Part shown: positions 35,254 through 46,031 of the stretch, one piece after another | Numbering within the stretch: position 1 is the first letter of the stretch | Layout: every line of letters starts with the position of its first letter | NCBI RefSeq assembly: GCF_000143535.2 | Contig: NC_037315.1 | Span: 1,426,001 to 1,490,000 of the forward strand | DNA from: Botrytis cinerea B05.10 | Taxonomy: Eukaryota; Ascomycota; Leotiomycetes; Helotiales; Sclerotiniaceae | DNA: 64,000 bases | Direction: 5' to 3' | Notes under the pieces: generated by a model | Told to the model about the DNA's origin: nothing | What the model saw: only the letters and a program-made list of their open reading frames with translations | Databases searched by the model: none | Made by a program: the position numbers and the translations under genes

Positions 35254-36018
35254 ATGTCCGCAGAAAATACCCCTCTTTTATCTGAGCTCACCCCTTCGCA
35301 TCACCGCCCTGCGTCTACCTCGTCCTCAGTGTCGTTCTTTCCACCTGCCCTACAGAAATTTCGTCTCGCAGTCGGCATTAATGTTCCTGTAACCTCACCT
35401 GCAATGTTTCCACCTTCTGACTTCGAAAATCTACGTGGAAATTCCTACGGTATTTACAAATCTGTTCTTGTTCAACAGCGCAACTTCTCCTTGCAATATC
35501 ACCTCATGGAAGGTGTATACTATATTTCTATACTCTCGCAGCTCTTCATCGGTGGTGTCCTCGCTTCATCTGGCCAACTATCTCAAACGTACCCGCAGGC
35601 AGTTCCCATATTAGGAGTTGCCAACACATGTTTAGCTGGAGTTCTAGGACTCCTGAAGAGTCAAGGATTGCCGGATCGACTGCGCAAAGACGAGTTTGAG
35701 ATGCGAAAAGTCCAAGACTTTATTGAGGAATGCGATGCTAGGCTGGCAATTGGATGGGGAGAGACAATCAGTGAATCGGAGGTGGATGGTCTGATTAAGG
35801 AAGTGTTTGATCATTACAGTGTCGCGAGGGACACTACGGAGATGAACAGACCAACCAATTATACATATCAGGCCGATGGGGATGGAACTGGAAACAGAGG
35901 AGCCATGAATCTACAGCGCAAAATGCATTCTGAGTCGGCAAATCCTAGGCGTTCGGTCGGAGGCAGACAGAGTAATATTTCGGTCGGTGGGAATGGGAAA
36001 TCTTTGCAGATATATTAG
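35254..36018 (+). CDS. Fungal SLATT-domain protein (two-helix membrane effector fold)
   Basis: Intronless, 254 residues from ATG 35254 (MSAENTPLLSEL, AATATG context). An upstream ATG at 35146 would add a hydrophobic stretch but is preceded by no leader evidence. Residues about 86-106 (GVYYISILSQLFIGG) and 115-134 (AVPILGVANTCLAGVLGLL) are two membrane helices. They are followed by the amphipathic SQGLPDRLRKDEFEMRKVQDF motif and a helical tail. This is the architecture of the fungal SLATT family (SMODS and SLOG-associating two-TM effector). In bacteria SLATT proteins act as pore-forming effectors in nucleotide-signal immune systems. The fungal members are uncharacterised. No nucleotidyl-cyclase, SLOG or NLR partner lies next to it in this window. 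The C-terminal 50 residues are disordered. Confidence 0.85.
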   Translation: MSAENTPLLSELTPSHHRPASTSSSVSFFPPALQKFRLAVGINVPVTSPAMFPPSDFENLRGNSYGIYKSVLVQQRNFSLQYHLMEGVYYISILSQLFIGGVLASSGQLSQTYPQAVPILGVANTCLAGVLGLLKSQGLPDRLRKDEFEMRKVQDFIEECDARLAIGWGETISESEVDGLIKEVFDHYSVARDTTEMNRPTNYTYQADGDGTGNRGAMNLQRKMHSESANPRRSVGGRQSNISVGGNGKSLQIY

Positions 36019-36926
36019 TGTGCTCCTCGTCTTTGGCCCTTGCTTTCACTTCCTCGCTACCCCCTAAATTTGCTACCTTTGGAAGAGATTCAATACCCTA
36101 CAGGTTATTGAGTTAACCAGTAAATACCATTTAATACAAATTACGCGTCCAGACTTCATGATGAGATCTTGTTCTAGAATCCTGCAACCTAGTAGTGAAA
36201 TTGAATGGCCATTGCTCTTGATCTCCAAGCTAGCATGCAGGAAAGATCAATTTGACACCCAACTTGGGCTGTTCTAGTTTCATGTGAGATGTGATGAAGT
36301 ATTGCCGTTGCAGGATGGAAGTAAGGCTGATGTCACGCCTGGACGAGCCACGACACAAATCAAGGAGAATGTCCGAAACAAGATATGTGGGAACTGATCG
36401 CAGAAAAGGGGGAAAATACCGACGAGAGCTATTTGATGGCCAAGTATATTCGGCACAGACAATTTGCATCAGATTGCAGATGCATGGGCTATCTGATTTG
36501 TGTTGCAATCTAGCCCGAATGATGGTTGTAGACTTGAAAACATATGGGGCATAAGAATGGACGGCTTGAATAGCGGATGGAACAATCTAATTGCACAGGG
36601 AACTTCTAGCAGTTTGTACCTCGAGCTCTCCTTGCTGCCATCTAACAAGTGCGAGCAGATGTGCCGCACTACTACTGCACTCCATGAATTTCAGGGACAT
36701 GCATAAATTTAAGAGTATCGACCTTAGCTCTTCTTATTCCCACACCCCACACTAAAAAAAACCATCACCTACCTAGATGCGATATGATACGAGCATTAGA
36801 AATCATTAATATCGGGAATCCCCATATTTTGGGGCGGGCCCAGATAATATTCCCATTCATCATGATCATGACTACATATGATGAGAATTTGTCCAACTTT
36901 TACCTTTCAGAACGATCTCTTCAACG
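36019..36926. other. Intergenic spacer
   Basis: This spacer lies between the SLATT gene and the Zn2Cys6 regulator on the same strand; it should carry the regulator promoter. Short frames at 36230-36554 are not supported. Confidence 0.5.
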
Positions 36927-39891
36927 ATGAACCCCTCGACAGGTCTCCAGTTTGCTCCTGAACACCAACAACACCATTCTGAAAAGGGATGCCGGGGAAA
37001 GCATGATCCTTCACACAACAAGGCAGAAGATATGTCAACGAAGCCCACTTCATTGCCATGTCGTCGAACGTTTCGCAGGTAGGGTCCCATGAATAGAGTT
37101 TTCTTCCTATTTATAGTTTGCTGAAATAGAAACGAAGACCCCGGGCAGGCAGAGCATGCGGGGTAAGTGCCATTAACACTCCAGATGGCAGTCGATACTA
37201 ATGGCATTCTTGAACAGATGTGCCATTCAAGAAGAGTACGGTGTCTCACTTTGAATCGTGCTTCCATCTATATCATTGACGCGGACTAGGTGCGATGCGA
37301 CGCAGGATCTCACGGAATTCCAGTGAGTATGAACGATACACCAACCAACTCCTTTACTTCAAATGCCTCCTTCAATTGCCTGATGCCACCCTCAATTATT
37401 GTGTTTCGTCCCATGTGCTCTTTTTGCTTCCCTATTCAGCATTGATTCCTAATTTTCCTCGTTTCTGCCCAGATTCTGTTCCCAGCAGGCAATACTAATT
37501 CCGCGGTTTTGTAGTGCACAAATTGTGAAGCATTCTTCTTGGACTGCAATATACCTCCGCGAAAGAAGAACGCGAGCAGGGAAGGAACATCCGCCGGAAG
37601 AAGGAAGTCCGCCAATCAATCGTCAGTATTCAGACCAAGATCTTTCTGAAATTTGTCCCTCAAATCTTTGCTTAGTATTCTTACACAAACATAGAGTTAA
37701 GCGGCGCGGTCATTTTGATGAGAACGGCGATGGAGAAGAGGAAAAGAATGACGATGATGAGCTTCCTCGGCCAGTGGCGTCAAATCACGATGATTTTGCC
37801 TCTCTGATTCTTCAAGCCGGTGATCATATCAAGCAGCAACCTGATAGTACCAAACAATACGTCAAATTAATAAATCCACCAATTTCCTCATCGGCAATTG
37901 AGAATCCTGGAAAGGTAGCATACTTACAGGAAAAATCATCATTGGCAATGCTCATGAAGGACTATTATGGCACAACGGACGCCGTGCACTATCCTCTACC
38001 GGAGGACGCTGCAAATCAACACATGGCTACAAAAATGAACCCGGAAGAGATGGATATCCTTGCAAAGCGAGGTGCACTGCAACTTCCACCTCGCGATTTG
38101 TGTGAGGAGTTGATTGATGCATATTTCAAATGGGTAGCTCCGGTCATTCCAATTATCAATAAATCGTGGTTCATGCAACGTTGGCACGACCTCGATAACC
38201 AGCCTCCCTTACTTCTAATGCAAGCAATCTTGTTGGCTGGATCCAGAGTTTGCACTACACCCATGCTGTTGGATGCAAATGGCTCCCCCATTCCCGCAGC
38301 TACAATATTCTATAAGAGAGCAAAAGCGCTTTACGATGCTGATTATGAGGAAGACCGAGTTGTGATAGTTCAGGCACTTATTCTTTTAGGATGGGTACGC
38401 TCTTAGTACCTTGTGTTTGTGTCATTGAATCGAATACTAACTATTGAAACCTAGTACTGGGAAGAACCAGGGGTGGTTACAAAAAATGTTTTCTATTGGA
38501 ATGGACTAGCGACTACTATCGCCCAAGGATTCGGAATGCACCGAAATCCCAGCGGATCTCGTCTCAGTCCTGCGGATAAAAGGCTTTGGAAAAGAATTTG
38601 GTGGACTTTGTACATCAGAGATCGGTCAGTAGCAACCGCTCTCGGACGTCCAGCACATATCAACTTGGAAGATTCCGATCTGGAAATGATTCGGGAAGAA
38701 GATTTTGTTGACGACCACACGGAACCTGAGGATGAAATACAAGTGCAATTCTTTCTCCAATATGTGAAAATATGCGAGATCATGGACGACATACTCTTTC
38801 AGCATTACTCTTTACAATCCAAGAAGCATGGCATTAATTCTCTCATTTTACAACAATGTGATCAGGCTTTGAATGAATGGTTTCAGAACTGCCCCAGACA
38901 GATTCGATGGAATTCTTCAAACAACAACTTCTGGTCGTCATATCTGTACTCCATATACCATACTACAAGATGCCTTTTGTATCGCGCCTACTTGCCATCC
39001 GTTAAATCGTCATCCGAACTTCACGAGAAGCTTAATATTTCGCAACACCCCGCTTTTCAATCTGCAAGCGCAATTACTTCAGTCGCTGAAAACATGATAG
39101 CACGCAATGAGTTGAGGCGCGCTCCTCCATTTTTGTAAGGACAAACATCATGTACACTACATGTTCCATGGTTGCTAATATACTATAGAATATATTCTTT
39201 ACTTTCTGCCCTTATCATGCATGTCTATGAACTGCAGATCTATCTGCCGTCAACGAATTCAGATGCTCGTAAAAGAGTTTTGATTTGCATGTCTGCTTTG
39301 GACAAGCTCTCTGATGTATGGCTAGTCGCTAAGATGGTGAGAGGTCTTTTCGAGACGATTTTGAAGGCAGCAGGATTTGAAAATCATACCCTTGAGGGTA
39401 CCAAACGTTTCAAGAAAATTGGCGAACATAAAGTGCCCGTCTTCAGCTTCATTGAAGACCCATTATCAGCATCACAATCAGCTAGAGAGTCCAAGGAAGA
39501 CAGTCTTCCACTTACGCATTCTCTGCTAGCACATCAAAAAGCAACATTGAATTTTGTATCAGGAAAGGGTACAAGGATTTCGAATGAGGGTGGGACATCA
39601 ATTAGTAACAACGACGATTTTTCACCCACGAGCATATCGTCCTTGCCACCAGTTCAACATCAACCCGCTCCACCAATACATGGAGGTACAGATTTCGTCT
39701 CAGGTAATTTGTGGCCTACTACGGTAATGCCTAATCCGACCCAGGAAACAGCTCAATATCAAGACCCTAATTTTCCTGGGAGCATGAATTACTTGTCTCC
39801 AGATCCGATGGCATACTGGATACAGCCGGACTTTCAACAAATGATTCCTGCGACTCTGGATGTTGCAGACTGGTTAGCTCCAACTGTTTAA
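36927..39891 (+). CDS. Zn2Cys6 transcription factor, CTF1/FarB-like
   Basis: Eight exons (36927-37078, 37138-37162, 37218-37235, 37290-37322, 37515-37621, 37695-38394, 38455-39134, 39189-39891) join in frame to 805 residues. The binuclear zinc cluster at 58-87 has perfect spacing: Cys58, Cys61, Cys68, Cys77, Cys80 and Cys87 (ACGMCHSRRVRCD, then GIPCTNCEAFFLDC). Basic residues follow (PPRKK). The middle is the fungal transcription-factor domain: VAYLQEKSSLAMLM, VHYPLPE, LIDAYFKWVAPVIPIINK, FGMHRNPS and the RLWKRIWWTLYIRDRSVATALGRP motif. The C-terminus is Ser/Pro/Gln-rich with an acidic, aromatic end. This order resembles CTF1/FarA/FarB regulators, which control cutinase and fatty-acid genes. 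Assignment rests on resemblance, not a search. The gene lies 2.5 kb upstream of a cutinase-family gene on the same strand. Confidence 0.88.
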
Positions 39892-40833
39892 TATTGAAGG
39901 ACTTGTTACTGATATGTGAGTAGGTTCGATTATTTTGGCATGCGATGAAGTGCTTTCCAAGTGTACTACTTCATGTATTTCAATACTTCAAGATTTGAAA
40001 TGTAGTGAAACTGGTTAGTGTCACCTTCAGCGTGATCCTATGAATCTGGGCTTCTGGTGCATCCAAATTTCTAGAACTATGCGGCTTGACTGGCATACAT
40101 AATCGGGAATGGATCCCGAACAGTCGACTTCAAATATCAAAAGAGGGTTCGCCATTTATCAAAAGGTTGCGAGAACATATTCGGTTAGCAGCCAATTGCA
40201 CAGCCAAACTCCACAACGAGCTATACGGGACTAACCGAAACAGTAAAAAGTTGCGATTGGCTGGCTAAACACGTGTTACATCTTGTTCGACGGAAATTTC
40301 GTCCTGGTTGGAGCGTATTCAGCCTTCACCCTCCAGTATCTAAAACCTGGTAGCGATCAAAAGAGCTTGTTTTGGCTTTCCCTAGATTTGTGTAATGTAT
40401 CTAGCATCTTGACCCGCCATTGAGTCATGCTCAGTTCCCTCTAGCTTGATATTCGCAGAGGCTTTCCAGATCTGTATTTGAATTCTACCGGTTAGAATAT
40501 TTGCAATCTCATTGGGAGACTAACAATTTCTGACAGCGACTGAATGGCAATGATCAAAGGTGTCAAAATTTGTGTATGAGTCAGGGAAAGCTGCATCCAT
40601 GATGGCGCAATGTCAGGTCACTATGTCTGGTCACTGTTCCTTGATATCTAATCCCTAAGGAATAAATAGAAGAGCTGTAATGAGTTGCATGCCGAGAATT
40701 AAGAATCACGAATGATCAAATGCCAACCTTCATGAGTGGGAGATAAAATCATGACGGCTGCGGAAAAAATCTTGAGAGCCCATGATCTTGAGTCATGGGT
40801 ATCATCATACAGCTTAGTAGAACTCGAGGCGTA

Positions 40834-40839
40834 CCTCGG
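40834..40839 (+). promoter_or_regulatory. CCTCGG motif, 1
   Basis: Sequence GTACCTCGGT, 1545 bases before the cutinase-family ATG. CCTCGG is the reported FarA/FarB-type binding core. Part of a set of five in this spacer, all preceded by A. Confidence 0.45.
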
Positions 40840-41077
40840 TCAATTGAGCTGTTGTTCAAACAAACTGATTTTTGGAGTATTGAGTCTACTGATAATTTCG
40901 TCCAGCCCTATCATTCCAGTTTGATCTATCAGATCCCGTATTGTGGGGAAAAGCCGCATACGAGATGCTGAAACTTATATGAACCTATCGCTCACATGAT
41001 CACTCACGCTGTCGTGCACCATCTGATGTTCTACTTTATTGTTCGTTTGAAGTCCTTTCTTTACATGACAAAAAATA

Positions 41078-41083
41078 CCTCGG
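41078..41083 (+). promoter_or_regulatory. CCTCGG motif, 2
   Basis: Sequence ATACCTCGGC. It lies 1301 bases upstream of the cutinase-family ATG. Confidence 0.45.
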
Positions 41084-41611
41084 CATGATATCACAGAGTG
41101 GTTGGATGTTTCATACTGTGCTCAGATCATTGCATATAGTCATCATCATTATATATGCCTCTTTCAATTCTATCATGGACACTCTCGTCACAGATGCGAT
41201 TGGCTCAGGGATCCTGTTTCAAAAAACAAGTTCCCCCACTTGCTTCCAGATCAATAAAATTTTGGAAACTAAACGATAGATTATAGCTTAGACCAGACAA
41301 AGACCGGACAGAATCCCATTTATATGAGATGAAAAGAGCAATGTTATTTTGAGAAGCGACAATCCATGGTCCCAATTCATCTCTGAACCTTACCCGTGGA
41401 TTATGATCTACATGCAAGTGTCATGGCCTCGCGGCAGTTACAGTGGAAAATTATGGGGAAACCTTATCATAATGACAATGACTAATGTGAAAAAGAAACG
41501 TTTGTATTTTGGGATTTTTTTGCGAAATCTTTCCTTCTCATTAGTATTCCATGGATTGCTTGCTTGTCTTTCCTCAATTGTATGATGTATCTCTTGGAGA
41601 ACAACAAAGCG

Positions 41612-41617
41612 CCGAGG
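41612..41617 (-). promoter_or_regulatory. CCGAGG (reverse CCTCGG) motif, 3
   Basis: GCCGAGGTGT on the plus strand reads ACACCTCGGC on the minus strand, so it fits the same extended pattern in the opposite orientation. Confidence 0.45.
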
Positions 41618-41827
41618 TGTTTTCATGTTCTTCAATGCAACCTCAACAAACCCTCAATAGTTCAGATGATGATCGTAATGAGGGGTGTAGTTCTTGCATT
41701 CAGTTGGAATGATATTGGGAATCGAAGATTGGATGAGAATACCCCGCATTCTTGGCTCATGTCGGCTTGCATCTACGAGGTGTAGACATGAAGCACTTAA
41801 CTCCCGGCATTGCAGACTCCAAGAACA

Positions 41828-41833
41828 CCTCGG
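41828..41833 (+). promoter_or_regulatory. CCTCGG motif, 4
   Basis: Sequence ACACCTCGGGG. It lies 551 bases upstream of the cutinase-family ATG. Confidence 0.45.
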
Positions 41834-42032
41834 GGCCACATCAAGACAGTGACATCTTAACTTTGTATATCGGCTCTGGATAGAAGTCACAGAAACAAAT
41901 TTTTAGTAGGAAAACAAGCAGTATGGTGGAGTGTTTGGTACCCACTTGGTACAACGGGAGAGCGTCTTTTCGCAAAAGGAATATTCAGCGGGAAGACCCG
42001 CTTTTTACCCCTTCATATACTATAGACGAATA

Positions 42033-42038
42033 CCTCGG
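42033..42038 (+). promoter_or_regulatory. CCTCGG motif, 5 (promoter-proximal)
   Basis: Sequence ATACCTCGGGA, 346 bases upstream of the cutinase-family ATG and about 140 bases upstream of a TATA-like tract. This is the best-placed site for direct promoter control. Confidence 0.5.
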
Positions 42039-42176
42039 GAATTTTGAGCCAGCAAGTGATGAGTTTGTTTTTCCCTCTGGTATAGTTGTTAGCTCATTGT
42101 TATCGGTACGGATTATTGATGTGATGTGAGCCAAGTTAATGGGACGAGACTGACGAAACATACCAAGAAAGTGTAA

Positions 42177-42189
42177 AAATATATATATG
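42177..42189 (+). promoter_or_regulatory. TATA-like element of the cutinase-family gene
   Basis: AAAATATATATATG, about 190-200 bases before the ATG. The AT-alternating tract stands out against the spacer. With a transcription start 30-60 bases downstream, the TCATC repeat would fall at or after the start site. No transcript data support this. Confidence 0.4.
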
Positions 42190-42225
42190 AGCATTAAACA
42201 TCCTCTCATTTTTTGTGTATCAGTT

Positions 42226-42287
42226 TCATCTCATCTCATCTCATCTCATCTCATCTCATCTCATCTCATCTCATCTCATCTCATCTC
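42226..42287 (+). repeat. (TCATC)n microsatellite, about 12 units
   Basis: A near-perfect pentanucleotide tract in the presumed 5' leader of the cutinase-family gene, ending 92 bases before the ATG. It is pyrimidine-rich on the coding strand, which is common in highly expressed fungal leaders. Confidence 0.9.
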
Positions 42288-42378
42288 TTTCGATTCTTCA
42301 TCTCTCATCCTCGCTGTGACATCTTTCCCGCACACATTCAGCTTGATCCAGTTTACCGTCCACCGCACACCACCCAAA

Positions 42379-43281
42379 ATGCATTCACCACTCGTCCTAC
42401 TCTCCCTCCTCTCAATCTTCTCCAATTTTCTCATCCACGCAAACCCTCTTCCTCTCCCTGTCCCCCAGCCCGATACCTCTGCCGTAAACGCAACCGCAGC
42501 CTGCACTGATATCCGCATCATCACCGCTCGCGCATCCACCGAATTGCCCGGTGAAGGTATCATCGGCGCTCTAGCTTCTGCCATCCAACTCGGGACTAGC
42601 AAATCGGTCACGCGAACGTCTGTTTCCTATCCGGCTGTGCTGGCACCTTATGCACCCAGTGTTGCAAGTGGTGTTGCAGCCATGAAGGCAGATATCATTG
42701 CGGCGGTTGATGCGTGTCCGTCGCAGAAAATTGTGCTTTTAGGGTACTCCCAGGGTGGTGAGTTTCTTCCAATGCGTCTTTTATATCGTTTCTAAAAAAT
42801 GCTAATTTGTCATGAAACGAACAGCGGAATGTATCAGTGATACGCTCGGAGGCGGAGGGGGCGGAACGTTGGGAACGAAAACTCCGGCTATCGACTCCTC
42901 GTATGGTTCTCATATTAAAGCAGCGGTTATGGTATATACCACCTTTCTCTTCCATGCTCTCCTCTCATCTCCTTTTCTTCAATCGTTGTGATCCCCCGCA
43001 GTTTACACACATGATAAGTTTCTAACAAACTCCTCAAATAGATGGGCGATCCTCGCTACATGGTCAACCAACAAGCATTTCACGTGGGAACCTGTTTCCA
43101 AAACGGACTCTTTCCCCGCACGAGCGATCAATCGCTCACGAGCTATTCCAGTATCGTGAAATCGTACTGCGATTTTGGAGATCCATTTTGTTGCTCGGGT
43201 TTGGATACCTTGGCTCATTTGACTTATGTGACGAAGTATCAATCGTTGGCTTTGTCTTTTGTTTTGGGGAAGATTGCTTAG
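42379..43281 (+). CDS. Secreted cutinase / acetylxylan-esterase-type serine esterase (CE5)
   Basis: Exons 42379-42757, 42825-42931 and 43042-43281 give 241 residues. The first intron splits the codon after GYSQG, so the spliced motif is the canonical GYSQGA with nucleophile Ser124. The other triad residues are Asp209 (CDFGDPFC) and His221 (LAHLTY). A signal peptide covers about residues 1-21 and a short pro-like Pro-rich segment follows. CTDIRIITARASTELPGEG is the family N-terminal block. Cysteines 42, 113, 130, 180, 205, 212 and 213 match the disulphide pattern with DPFCC, closer to acetylxylan-esterase-like members than to classic cutinases. The enzyme hydrolyses ester bonds in plant polymers (cutin or acetylated xylan) outside the cell. 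It lies downstream of a CTF1/FarB-like regulator and five CCTCGG motifs. Confidence 0.92.
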
Positions 43282-45266
43282 AGGCAGATAGGGTAGAAAA
43301 GAGACTTGGAATGATGAGAGAAGGAAGAGTAAGGAATGGTGAGGTGTGAGTGAAGGAAACGATGAGGTACGTTGCCTTTGGCGATGGTACATTTTATGCT
43401 TCTCTTTTTTATATATACTTTTCTCTTCTTTGTATCTACCTTTTTTTTTTTACGACGATGAAGTTGGAGTAGGGGGAGTGGCATTCAACATGCTATTATG
43501 AAAATCTTCTTCCAAATTTGAATCTTCCTAATATGATGTTTGTGGGTGTGTGTGGAAAGAAAACCCATAGTGGTGATACTTCCGGCATCATGCAAAAATA
43601 CACCAAGGTTCTATCTATTCACCTGCTATGCTTAAGTGAGTATTGAATTATAGAGTGTAACATCGCCAGATCTCTCCAAGGCCTCTGAAATAAAACTTGC
43701 TCTGCAAGGAAATTGTACATCAAATGATAATATTTCCAAAGACTCATCTCATATCTCGCAGAGTAAAACACGAAATTGCGATGGAAGGTCTTGATTGGCG
43801 TTGAACGCCCTTTCCAAGAAGTTAGCTAAGCCTTGAAAATATAGAGCTTGGAGGAGAACAATCACTTTACCACTTAATCGAACTTCAAGAGAATAAATAT
43901 ATTGTAGATATTCAGAGGAAGTGATCGAGAGGAAGAGACACAAGGACTGAACCGTGGTATTTTGTGTCGAAAGATAGAAGGAGAGGAGGGGAAAGGGGGA
44001 GAGACGAAGACGGAATGTTTTGAATGACAGCACTTTCCTCGCTCCTCTATTCGATGACTGGCGGATGAATTAGACAAAAAAAAAAATGAAAAGGTAAATT
44101 GCAGAATAAGGGGTAATTAAGATGGCTTCTAAGCTCCAAATTTAGAGGTTCTCATTCATCCTAATCAAGCTCGAGGACAAGTGAGTTTCTACACAATGAT
44201 AGCAATTATAGGCAGAAAAGACATCGTGCCAATCTACCCACCAGAGATATAGTGGGATTTCTTAGATATGCTCTTGCATAAGCGAAGACTTGAGAAGCTG
44301 TACAATTTCCATTCCAATGCAACACTGAGAGAAGGCTAGATGTCAGTCTTCAGTCTCAGTTTTCTGGTTTCAACCTCTATACTGCTTCGAGCAAAAACTT
44401 TTTGATTGCCCGACAGCCAAGTTCCAGATTTCCTCCTCGGAATAAGAGGTATCATTCAAGCCTCGTTTATCGCATGCTCGATACAGAGGATATCAGTAGC
44501 AATAGAAAAAATGAATATCTCCTCTGTCAATGGTTTGGTAGTCCTGAACTATCAATGTAGAAGCTGTGAATGAACGAGCATGAAAATATATATTACAAGT
44601 GAGTAATGAGCCAAGATGGTCGATACTGTAGAACTCGCTGTTATAACTTCCTCCTTCTTTTCACTAGTTTTCTGCGCAACTCTTGATTTCAATATCAATA
44701 CAATGGGCTTTTGCTTACTTTGAAGACTACTGAAGTACATACACTTGTAATGTATTCTATGAAGCTCTAGTCAAAGCTATTGATTTTAGTGACAACAAGA
44801 GTTGAACGAGAAATCATTATGTCCACCTTTATGAGAAATGTGACAGCACTGAATGAAAAATCAAAGACCCGAGAAAGCTTAGGTTGGATTACAAACTGGC
44901 ATGGCGTGGAAAGTATTGGACCTCTCTGCCCTAATCCTATAAGAAATTAAAAGATCAAGAATGTGTGACATCAAGTCTCCATTCCAAAGCAACTAAGCGA
45001 TGGATTCAGTTATCGATTTGCTTTTTGCCAATCTTGTTCTTGATGCACTGTTGAATTTTCATGGTCCTTTGGTCAGATATCTTCTTTGAAAGAAACGCAG
45101 AGGTGATAGAAACCCGAATGAAACTCAACTTCTCAAATAAGTCATCGACCTCAACGATGAATTCGCCCTTACACTTTGCGAGTAATTTTGAATATTCTCA
45201 TAAAAATGCATATACTTCCAATATATATGAAATCAATCTTCCTGGATTCCATTCCTAATTGCTACC
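43282..45266. other. Spacer between convergent genes
   Basis: About 2 kb between the cutinase-family gene and the PNPOx-like gene. Short frames (43749-44077, 44552-44740, 45061-45258) show no domain. A T-rich tract at 43440-43451 and an A-rich tract at 44074-44090 are the only visible features. Confidence 0.5.
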
Positions 45267-46031
45267 TCAATGAACTCCATTTAATAAAGTTTCACCCTCA
45301 GCACTACTTCCTCCCTCACCTGCATCTTCCAAAACCCAATCTCTGACTGCACCTTTCCAATCACTAACCCTCCCATCTCCAACCTTTACACTAACAACCC
45401 TCACCTCTTCTCCCTCCACAAACACTCTCCCACCATCTCCCTCTCCAGCCCTAACTCCCTCCTCCCCAAGAAAAACACAATTCTCCAAATGTTTCTCCCT
45501 CAACCATTGCTCTTCCTCTCCTCCCCTCTCGACTATCCTCGCTTCCCCATTAATCGTCGCACTAATGCTGCTAATCGCACTCGTATTCAATCCTATCAGC
45601 ATTTCCGCCAAACTGCTCCTCCCTCCCGCATTCCGCGGCGGACTCGCAGCTCTATTTCCCGTGGGCGGACGATGCGATACCCAATCGTGGACTAACAGCG
45701 ACACGTGTGGATTTTCGAGAAGGTTGTGAGTTTTCTTCGAGGATGGGTTCGTGGTCATGATGATGGTGGGATGAGGAGACCAGGGGGTGCTGGGGAGATA
45801 GGTATAGTTCATGAGGGAGACGTGAGGACGGAGAGATGTGCATGTGGCGAGATGTAGCTATGGTTCATCATCAGTATGTGTTTGTGAAGAAGATGCGATT
45901 GAGGGAAGGAGGTGAGAACGTACAAATCTAGCATTTTCTAAACATTGGACTACTTCCGATGGTAAGGTCCTCGAGACTTGGAGATTGGTGGTGCCGGCCG
46001 AGGCTTCGTAATTCAAAGGAGCTTCCGACAT
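45267..46031 (-). CDS. Pyridoxamine 5'-phosphate oxidase-like FMN-binding protein
   Basis: Exons 46031-45924 and 45857-45267 give 232 residues across a 66-base intron (GTACGT...ATAG). The protein starts MSEAPLNYEASAG. The split-barrel domain begins at LPSEVVQCLENARFLHLAT, followed by SLRPHVSLMNYTYLP, IIMTTNPSSKKTHNLLENP and VSLLVHDW. This is the pattern of the fungal PNPOx-like family (yeast YLR456W/YPR172W relatives). Such proteins bind FMN; a true role in vitamin B6 synthesis is not established for this subgroup. A Gly/Ser/Arg-rich insertion (residues 108-121) and an acidic linker are extra. It is divergent from the octanoyltransferase gene. Confidence 0.88.

Larger units (their letters stand above)
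39892..42378. other. Regulatory spacer between regulator and cutinase-family gene
   Basis: 2.5 kb with no supported gene; frames at 40086-40268, 40736-40924, 41085-41279 and 41923-42129 lack domains. It contains five CCTCGG/CCGAGG motifs, a TATA-like tract and a TCATC microsatellite near the cutinase-family start, each listed separately. Confidence 0.55.

Noticed and set aside
36872..37267. 131-codon minus-strand open frame
   Set aside because: It is the antisense of the first exons of the Zn2Cys6 regulator, whose zinc-cluster spacing is decisive.
42213..42509. Open frames running through the TCATC repeat
   Set aside because: Repetitive SHLIS-type translation is produced by the microsatellite; the cutinase start at 42379 is after it.
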